Below are positions 56,495 to 64,000 of a stretch of DNA of 64,000 bases, piece by piece. Where the stretch lies: contig PCDL01000011.1 in NCBI GenBank assembly GCA_002778095.1, positions 4,712,001 to 4,776,000 on the forward strand, written 5' to 3'. The first letter of the stretch is position 1, and each line of letters begins with the position of its first letter. The position numbers and the translations under genes were made by a program. The DNA comes from Fragosphaeria purpurea (lineage: Eukaryota > Ascomycota > Sordariomycetes > Ophiostomatales > Ophiostomataceae). Below the pieces are notes generated by a model, which made no database searches, was not told where the DNA came from, and saw only the letters and a list, made by a program, of their open reading frames with translations.

Positions 56495-59400
56495 CTTACT
56501 ACGTATATTCCGACCACGGTAAAGCTTTAGCCGCCGTTAACGATTAGAATACGGAAATAATATTAAAGACTCACGGGACTATAATATAAGAATACGATAA
56601 ATACGGATTCGTATTATATAATCTATATAATAAAAAGTGTATATTAATATTCTTAAGAAAGAAGGAGAAAAGAAGGGAGAAAATATAGTAAGAAAAAAAA
56701 GGAGGAAATAACTGTATAAATAGGTTATATTACCGCGGGTATATATAAGCGTTAAGCTAGGTCGTATAAAGATTACGGCCTAGTATACTACGTACGGTAT
56801 ACGTATATTATAGGGCGGTATACGTATATACGTAATAGGTGCCCGGGGGTAAGGGAAAAAGAGTACCGACCTGGTACGGGATCCGGGCGGTTAAGTAGGA
56901 TACGTATACGCGGTAATATATTAACTAATTTATACGGGGATATAGAAGAATTAAACGGGAAGAAAGAGAAGGTAAAGTAATTTAAATTAAAAAAGAAGAA
57001 AATAAACGGTAATAAGGAAAATTAATAAATACGATAAGAAATACGATTAAGTACGGAAAAAATTAATAAGAGGAACGGTAAGATAATAAGAAAAAGAAAT
57101 ACGGTAAAAATAAAAAAAAACGCGGCGGGATAAAAGAACGAAAAGGAAGAGAAAAAAAATAATAAAAGAATTAAGCGGATTTAACGTTTAAATTTTCCGA
57201 TACGGTCAAAAAGCTTTATTCTACTCCGACTATAAGTCGGAGAATACGGCGGCGCCGTCGATACGCGACTTTTTAATAAGTGAGGCCGCGGGCGTTAGGC
57301 CCGAACGTTTTACGACCGGAGACGGCGGGTAGGTAGAGGAACGGTTAAGCGTACGAAGAGGGCGGCTCGTCGCCGGGCGAGGCGACGGGCCGGTCGGTAA
57401 AGTTTTACGAGGCGGGGCGGGCGTAACTACTACGCGTAATCCGACCACGGTAAGGTATAGGTCGCCGTTAACGATCGGAATACGGAATATTACGAAGAAG
57501 GTATTTAATAACCGTTATATCGATAAAGGTTAATATAGCTTTATAATACGTATAGTTATAGTAATAATAAAAATATATATATTAATACTCTTAAATAAAA
57601 GAGAGAAGATAGATAAAAGGGATCGAGAGTTTAAATAAATAAGGGGTAAGGCTTTATAATACGTACTTAAGGTAGCGAATACGTTAGTACGTATATAAGC
57701 GTATAAACGTAATAATAACCGTAAGTTAGTCGAAGCGTTTATTAAGGTTAATAACGGCGTCGGTTAATACGTTAATAATAACCGTAATAAATTAAGTTAC
57801 CGTTATTATTATAACCGCTTTAACCGTAAGTATTATAACCTTTTAGTCCGTAGTAACGATCGCCGTTATTAATACGTTAAGCTTTTATTTAAATATTTTA
57901 AAATATGTTACGGTAATATTTACCGGCGTTTTTAACGGAAAAAGAAAATATAATTTTTAACGTAATTAAAATAAAACGTAAGTACCGCTAGTAAATATAT
58001 ATATTCCGGGTCGGTTAAACGTATTATAAGTAGTTAAATACGCGTTAACCGCCGAAGTAGTTTCGTAGTAAGTATATACCGTACCTTTTTTAAATTATTA
58101 ATAGTATTATAAAGTTAACGTATAAATACCGTTTAAAAAAGTAACCGACCGTTTTTAATAATCTTTTTAAAATATTATATAACCTTTATAAATAACGGGT
58201 CGTCGTTTAAAATTTTATTAAAGTGGTAACGTATACGAATTATAATCTCGCCGGGGTATAACTCGGGCTTTTAAACGTCGGCGGCTTTATTAACCGTAAA
58301 CGTAACGGTATTTAACGAAGCGAATTAACCGGTATTAGTTCGCGTTTTATCTTTTACTTTAAAAGGCGGTAATATAGTAATCGACGTAAAAAATTAATAC
58401 GCGTATTTATTAACTTATTTAAATTACTCGAAAAAGAGGATATTATAAGTATAGTTATTTTATTCTTTCGCCGCGATTTTAAAAGCGTCGTTAATCGGGC
58501 GGATATCGTATAAATTAACGTATTTTATAATATTTAACGTTATACGCGCTTTAACGGGTACGGTAAATTTTTTACGGGTAACGGTCGGGGTAATAATATA
58601 TATAGTAACGTAACTTTCGGTATTTTTTACGTTATCGGGTATAACGCGTTCGCCGGCGTTATTTTTATTATCCTCGTTAACTTTCTCTTCGCTTTTATCG
58701 TCGGCGTTTTTATAATTACCATTTTCTTCGTCCTCGTCGTCGGCGTCTTCGTTATTACCGTTTTCTTTATCCTCGTTATTATTTTTATTAACGTTATATA
58801 AATCGCTTATAAGTTCGTAGTATTCGGAGGCCGGGCCGTCGTTTAAATTAACGAACGTAGTTAACGGTTAGTTATTAATAAGCGTAAACGTTTTAATTAA
58901 CGGGGCCGTAGTAAAGGCGGACGTTAAACTCGACGTAAGTTTAATAACGGGCGCGGGAGAGTTATTATTAACGCCGAGTTTAAAGTTACCGTTAATAACG
59001 GTTTAAGCGACTTCGGTAACATTTAAGGCGTTTTTTATAACGGTATCCTACGTCGTAAAAGCCGGTAACGCGGTCGGTGAGAACGGCGAGGGGGGAAGGG
59101 CGGTTTAATCGAGAAATTACTTTAAAGGTATAATACGGTTAAATGGTGGACGGAGACGTATTACTAAAAGCGTAACTAGTAATATTAATAATTACGGTTT
59201 AAAAAGACGGTTACTTCGGGTTTATTATATTAATTAATATAAAAATATACGAATTATTAATATTATTATTTAAAAAAAGGAAGGGAGAAAAACGCGTTAA
59301 ACGTAGTTTAAATAAAGCGTAAAGGAGAAGTTAACGCGAAGTGAATAAACGAGTAAATAAAAAGTAAAGGTAGAAAATTAAGAAAAGAAAGTCGGTAAAT

Positions 59401-59600
59401 AAAAGGAATAAAACGATAATAAATTAAAGTTACGGTATTAAAACGTTTAAAAAAGTAAATAAAAACCTTTATATAGTTTATAAAAGCGATAATAAAGGAA
59501 AAGAAGATAATACGGTAAGTATATAATTAATTAAAAAAAGAAAAAAGAGTATATAATAAATAAAAGTAAAGTTAAATAAAAAAAAAGCGGTAAATAAATC
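56495..59600 (-). mobile_element. Degenerate element, tandem copy 2
   Basis: Repeats copy 1 with transitions. On the minus strand, around 58650-58800, the residual translation is very acidic (ENGNNEDADDEDEENGN) and other blocks read FTVNKAADV and RIRYHFNKILNDDPLF with stops at expected RIP sites, so an element protein was once encoded there. I do not recognise it. Copy 2 contains an extra ~250 bases (57436-57680) resembling its own start, perhaps a solo terminal repeat inserted in it. Confidence 0.6.
57230..57448 (-). pseudogene. Surviving open fragment of the tandem element
   Basis: A 72-codon open minus-strand stretch rich in Pro, Arg, Ser and Thr (TPAPPRKTLPTGPSPRPA). It is preserved because the block is GC-rich with few CpA/TpG left to mutate. 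The equivalent block in copy 1 (about 54480-54620) has stops. It is a relic, not a gene. Confidence 0.4.
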
Positions 59601-62600
59601 CCGTTATATAAATTAACGGAGTGCGGGGGACGGGCGTTAATTACGGCGGACCGGTGTTAAATACGACGAAATAATACGTAAAAGCGTAAATAAAAGACGC
59701 GGTTAACGACGCGTATTTTATTTAACGGTAATAAACGGTATATTAATTTAAAGGTTACTTTTTATCTCGGAATATTAATCTTTATATACGGTAACGAGGT
59801 TTAACGAGCCTTCGATAAGGTCTTTTCTCGCGTACTATTAATTATCTTTATTTAGATAACCGACCTATTTAATTAAATAGTCGATAACGGAAGCGCTTTT
59901 AATACGCCGTATACGGTATATAACGATATATTCGACTTTATAATTATCTTCGTATAAGCTTCTTTTAACCGTAACTATATCGGGGGGTTAGTTTTTTACG
60001 GCCGAAAAGATCTAGGCTTTAATATAAACGGTATAATTATATTACCGAAACGATTAAGTAAACGCGTTAAATGGGCGGTAAATCGAGTTTATATATTAAA
60101 GAACCGATTTTTACGACGATTTTAAAAGGACCGGTACGTTAAAGTAATTATTTTTTAAGCGGTTTACTTAATAGGTTATACCCTTTATAAAAGCGAAGGT
60201 AAACTTTATCGTTAATTTAAAATTCTATTAATTAATATTTTTTATCGTACCGTAGCTTAATTAACGTATTTACGATATCGATTAACTCGCGGACTTCTTT
60301 TTAATAAACGTAATAAAGGACTTTTTTAACGGCGGCTTAATTTAATAATACGGAAACGTTAATTAAGATTTCGAGGGGCGATAACGGTTTAAATTTATAA
60401 ACGAGTTCGTTAAGGGACGTTATAATAAAGGTTAAGTATACGTTATTTAAATTATATTAAAACGTTAATAGTATCTCGACCTAAAATATATTTAACGTTA
60501 TAAAGTAATAAAATCGTATTATTATTTTTATTATTTATTTTTACGTTTTAATATACCGTCTATTTAAAGGTAGTATATTATAAAGAAGAGAAGTATTACG
60601 AGGAGAAGGGTAAAAATTACTTATTATAATTTTATTATAAATTTTAAGTCGCGGTCGTTAATAATTTACTTTAAAATACTCTAATCGTATAAAAGGAAAG
60701 CGCGGAGGATTACGATAACTTTAGTCTTTAGCTTCGTACGTCGAGTAGTTTAAGATAAGTATTATTTTTTTTTAAAAAATTTATACGAGATAACGTATAA
60801 AGACTTTAATGTTTCGTTTTTCGGGATTTACTATAAGGTAAACTTTATAAATACTTTAAAAAGACCGATAATAAAGTCTATAATTATAGTATAAAAAGGG
60901 ATCGTTAACGTTTAAATAAGTTATATTTCTTTAAGCGGTTTTATACGGAGGGTTTAATTACGGTAATAAACGTCGTAATAATTAATAAACTTTTATATAT
61001 ACTTTTTTTTTAAAAAATAAAAACGTTAAAAAGTTCGGCGAGTATACGGGTTTCGCCGAAATAGTACTTATCGTTATAAATTAATTAAAAGATAGTTTTA
61101 TATAATAATTTAAGAATATAAAGGCGCCGTATTTTATTACGGTCGACGTAATATAATAAACCGTCGGTAAACTCTTATAAATTAAAAGAAATAAAATATT
61201 TATATTTAATCTTTTATATTTCCTTTTATACGTCGTTTAAGGCGTTATTAAGGTTTTTAACGTCGGTTATTATAATATTTTTATACGGAGTATTATATTA
61301 ACTTTCGCGATTATTATATTACGAAATACGCGGAAAGTAACAAGGCCGTTAATAGCGTCGATTTTAACGCCGTAATTATATAAAAAGTCTATATTTAATA
61401 ATAAATTCGCGGAAAGATTATCGATTACGGTTACGGTTATTAATATATAACCTAAAACGTTTTTTTAATATATCTTACTAAGAATATAAAAGTTAAAGGT
61501 AGTACTTTTAATAGCGGCGACGTTGTTACCGACGGTATTAAAGTTTCGCGTATTAAGTTAAAAGATAAGGTCGTTACGGTATTAACGAAAGAAAGCTTTA
61601 AAAGCGAGGTAGTCGTTAACGCTTATATCGAGGTATACGTTTACGGTAAGACCGTTTAAGTCGAAACGTATTTTACCGTAGAGGTAAGTAGTTTTATTAC
61701 TTTACGTATTATAATTTCGGGGTAAAAGATTTACTTCGAGGACTTAACTTACTCGGACTACGGTATAATTATTATTATCTTCGGTAACGTCGGGCGTTAT
61801 TTAATATTAATTTAAAAAAGCGGTAAATATATTTAAAAGGACGGGAGTAGGTTATAATAAATATATTACACGGCGGGTAAAAGATCGCGGTTTAAAGGGT
61901 ATATAAGTATTAATTATAATATATAGTATTATAATATTACGGGACGGTTAAGTATTATAATACTTAAAATATATATACGCTATAAGTTATAAACGTTATT
62001 TATTAACGTTACGTCGACGTGTAATATTAACCGTTAATTAAATTATAGATACGTCGTCGTCGGTTAAATTAAACGTTAATTTTTCCCGTATAAAAAGGAA
62101 GTTTATTTATACGTAATCTATAAGGTTTACGGTGACTACGTTATCGTTATTTAATACGTCGGAAAAGGAGGGTTCGTTAATATCTTTAATTATAATAACG
62201 GAGAAGGTATAACTTTTATAAAGGTAACGGTCGTTATAGTGTCGGAAGTTAAAATTATTTTTAAAGACGGCGTGTACGTTTAAAGCGTCGAGTCTACGAG
62301 GGTTTAACCGATTATAGTAACGGAAGAAGCGGCGGCCTAGGCTTAGTAAGCGGGAGTTTAATAATAACCCTATACTTTAATACGACGGTAAATTATTATT
62401 ACGGGATACGGTTAATACGGAAAGGCGTAACGGGAATAAAAAGGATAATTAATTTCGTCGGTCGTACTATTTACGAGAGGACTTTTAACGGTTAAGGCGG
62501 TAGTTAAAACGTATTAAACGGTTATAATAAACGTTTTCGTCGTTTTAAGAAACGTTTATTAAAGGATCTCGTAATTATCTTTTAAGTATACGGCGGGGTT

Positions 62601-64000
62601 CGCCTTCGCGATTATATAACGGTTATATTTAATTAATTATAACCGTAAACGTCGTTATAAAAGGCGATAACGTAGTAACCGTAGTCGTAATTATCGCTTT
62701 AAAAAGCGTTATAATCGTTTAACTCGTCGAGGGTGGTTATTAAAAGCTATAAAATAATATTTTTATTTTATCTACGACTATATTAACTTATTAATTAATC
62801 GTAAAGGACCTTTTAAGGGAGGGAATAATAATTATTAATATAAAAAATAAACGAATATATACGTTAAATAATTAAACGTTTTTATTAAACGTACCGGAGA
62901 GGCGGGTATACGTTACGTATTAAGTAATAAATTACCGAACGTTATCGCCTTTACGAAGTATATTTTCGTTAAAATATACCGTATTAAGTTATACGTAATC
63001 GGCGAGGTTAAATTCGTTAAAACGGCGGGTAAGGGCGAGTTTTTATTCGCGAAAGTTAAAACGGAGGCGGTAACGGTCGTTAACGTCGAGTTATATATAG
63101 TACTACTTTATTATTATATTACGGAGTTATCTTTAAAGGCCGTAATAAATAATACGGTAGATTTAGTTACTTTATATACCGTTATTAAATACGAGTTATT
63201 CTTTAACGGAGTCGAGGAAGTCTAGTACGGAGGTATAATAAATTAATTTTTCTTCGGTAAATATAAACTTATTATACCGTACGTTCTCCGGGGCGTCCGG
63301 GTAAAAATAGTTTATAAACTCGAGAGATTACCGCTCCTTTTAACGTATAATAATTATAAGTTATTATTACGGTTATAAATTAAGAATACGAGGGTTTAAT
63401 ATAAAAGATACGGTCCCGGAAGGCGGTAGTATTAATAGTTATAAAGGTAATATTTCGTAAAGGACCGGTGGTAGTTATTAGTATAACGAGTAATTAAAAA
63501 AATAAAGATACTAAGTTATTATATTTTATAATTAAACGGAAAGCTAAAGCGTCGGGTTAAATAAGGATTAATCGATATAAATATTACCGTAGTATCGACT
63601 TAAAGATATATAGTATTATACCTTAACGTAATATAGGCGGCCGGCGGGATAGTTTTCGGTATATAAGGTTAAAAAAGGAGCGGATAAATCTATAAGGGCG
63701 GTAATTAAGTTTTATACGGCGAGGGTTAAGATAAAGCTTACGGTTAATAGGGAGGGAACGGTTATTACGGTTATAAATAACCGTACGATTAGTAGGGATT
63801 AAGGTTATATAATAAAAAGTAATTATTAACTAGTATTTATTATTTATAAAGAGTAAATTATAATATTATTATCGGAGGAATAAACGTAGTTATTAACGGT
63901 TAAAATAGTATAATAATATTAGTTTATAATTATAAAAAACGTATTAATTTTTTACCTTTCGGGGACTAAGTATTTTAAGTATTTATAGTATCGTTTAAAC
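59601..64000. mobile_element. Unidentified RIP-degraded element, truncated by the window end
   Basis: About 4.4 kb unlike the flanking tandem copies, with long stretches of residual codon-like structure on the + strand (for example from about 59810, reading AFDKVFSR then stops at CAA/TGG-type positions). I could not match the residual translation to a known transposase, reverse transcriptase or integrase. Probably a degraded autonomous element whose other end lies outside the window. Confidence 0.45.

Larger units (their letters stand above)
48197..64000. repeat. RIP-mutated, gene-free AT-rich repeat block
   Basis: About 15.8 kb reaching the end of the window. CpA and TpG are nearly absent while CpG persists and TpA abounds. 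A hand count of 58021-58080 gives 0 CpA, 0 TpG, 5 CpG and 13 TpA. There is no conserved open frame; stops fall where CAA, CAG, CGA-neighbour or TGG codons would be expected after C-to-T change. This is what RIP leaves in Pezizomycotina. It could be part of a centromere, a subtelomere or an interstitial repeat island; nothing here decides which. No telomeric TTAGGG repeats are present. Confidence 0.9.

Noticed and set aside
48197..64000. Idea of a telomere or mitochondrial insertion in the AT-rich block
   Set aside because: No TTAGGG repeats, and the dinucleotide pattern (CpG kept, CpA/TpG lost) is that of RIP, not of AT-rich organelle DNA.
1..64000. Search for a novel defence or biosynthetic gene cluster
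   Set aside because: All confident genes are conserved eukaryotic housekeeping or regulatory genes; no polyketide synthase, NRPS, NLR-type or toxin gene was seen.

Overview
This is nuclear DNA of a filamentous ascomycete (Pezizomycotina). The genes carry short introns of about 50-120 bases with GTRNGT donors and CTAAC/CTAAY-like branch sites. Gene space is separated by long, homopurine/homopyrimidine-rich intergenic stretches. Both ends of the window hold repeats in which CpA and TpG are almost gone while CpG survives and TpA is in great excess, the signature of repeat-induced point mutation (RIP). I cannot name the species.

Layout. 1-3.3 kb: a complete but RIP-destroyed PIF/Harbinger-type DNA transposon with 56-bp terminal inverted repeats and TTA target duplications. 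4.8-47.2 kb: twelve confident conserved protein genes, in order MSH3 mismatch-repair ATPase (+), a C2H2 zinc-finger protein (-), BET2 Rab geranylgeranyltransferase beta (-), a RhoGAP (+), RRS1 (-), RRP3 DEAD-box helicase (+), a secreted-ectodomain single-pass membrane protein (+), SAC3 mRNA-export scaffold (-), LTV1 (-), LSG1 (+), MUB1/samB MYND protein (+), and PRE3 proteasome beta1 (-). One further low-confidence small gene may lie between SAC3 and LTV1. 47.4-48.2 kb: a non-autonomous inverted-repeat element with perfect 47-bp arms around a minisatellite, abutting the end of a second copy. 48.2-64 kb: about 16 kb of gene-free, RIP-mutated, AT-rich repeats, including a 2.1-kb foldback, a tandemly duplicated element about 3 kb long and an unidentified degenerate element.

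The genes are mostly housekeeping. Four belong to ribosome biogenesis and sit as two head-to-head pairs (RRS1/RRP3 and LTV1/LSG1), each pairing a 60S factor with a 40S factor. MUB1 (with UBR2, a proteasome-gene regulator circuit in yeast) lies tail-to-tail with the proteasome gene PRE3. I rebuilt exon structures by hand from reading frame, splice consensus and conserved protein sequence. The most notable are the six-exon PRE3, whose catalytic threonine lies in a 15-nt microexon, and LTV1, with a 20-nt first coding exon. I did not find a CRISPR array, prokaryote-type defence system, biosynthetic cluster, rRNA or convincing tRNA gene. The unusual biology here is in the repeats and in gene structure.
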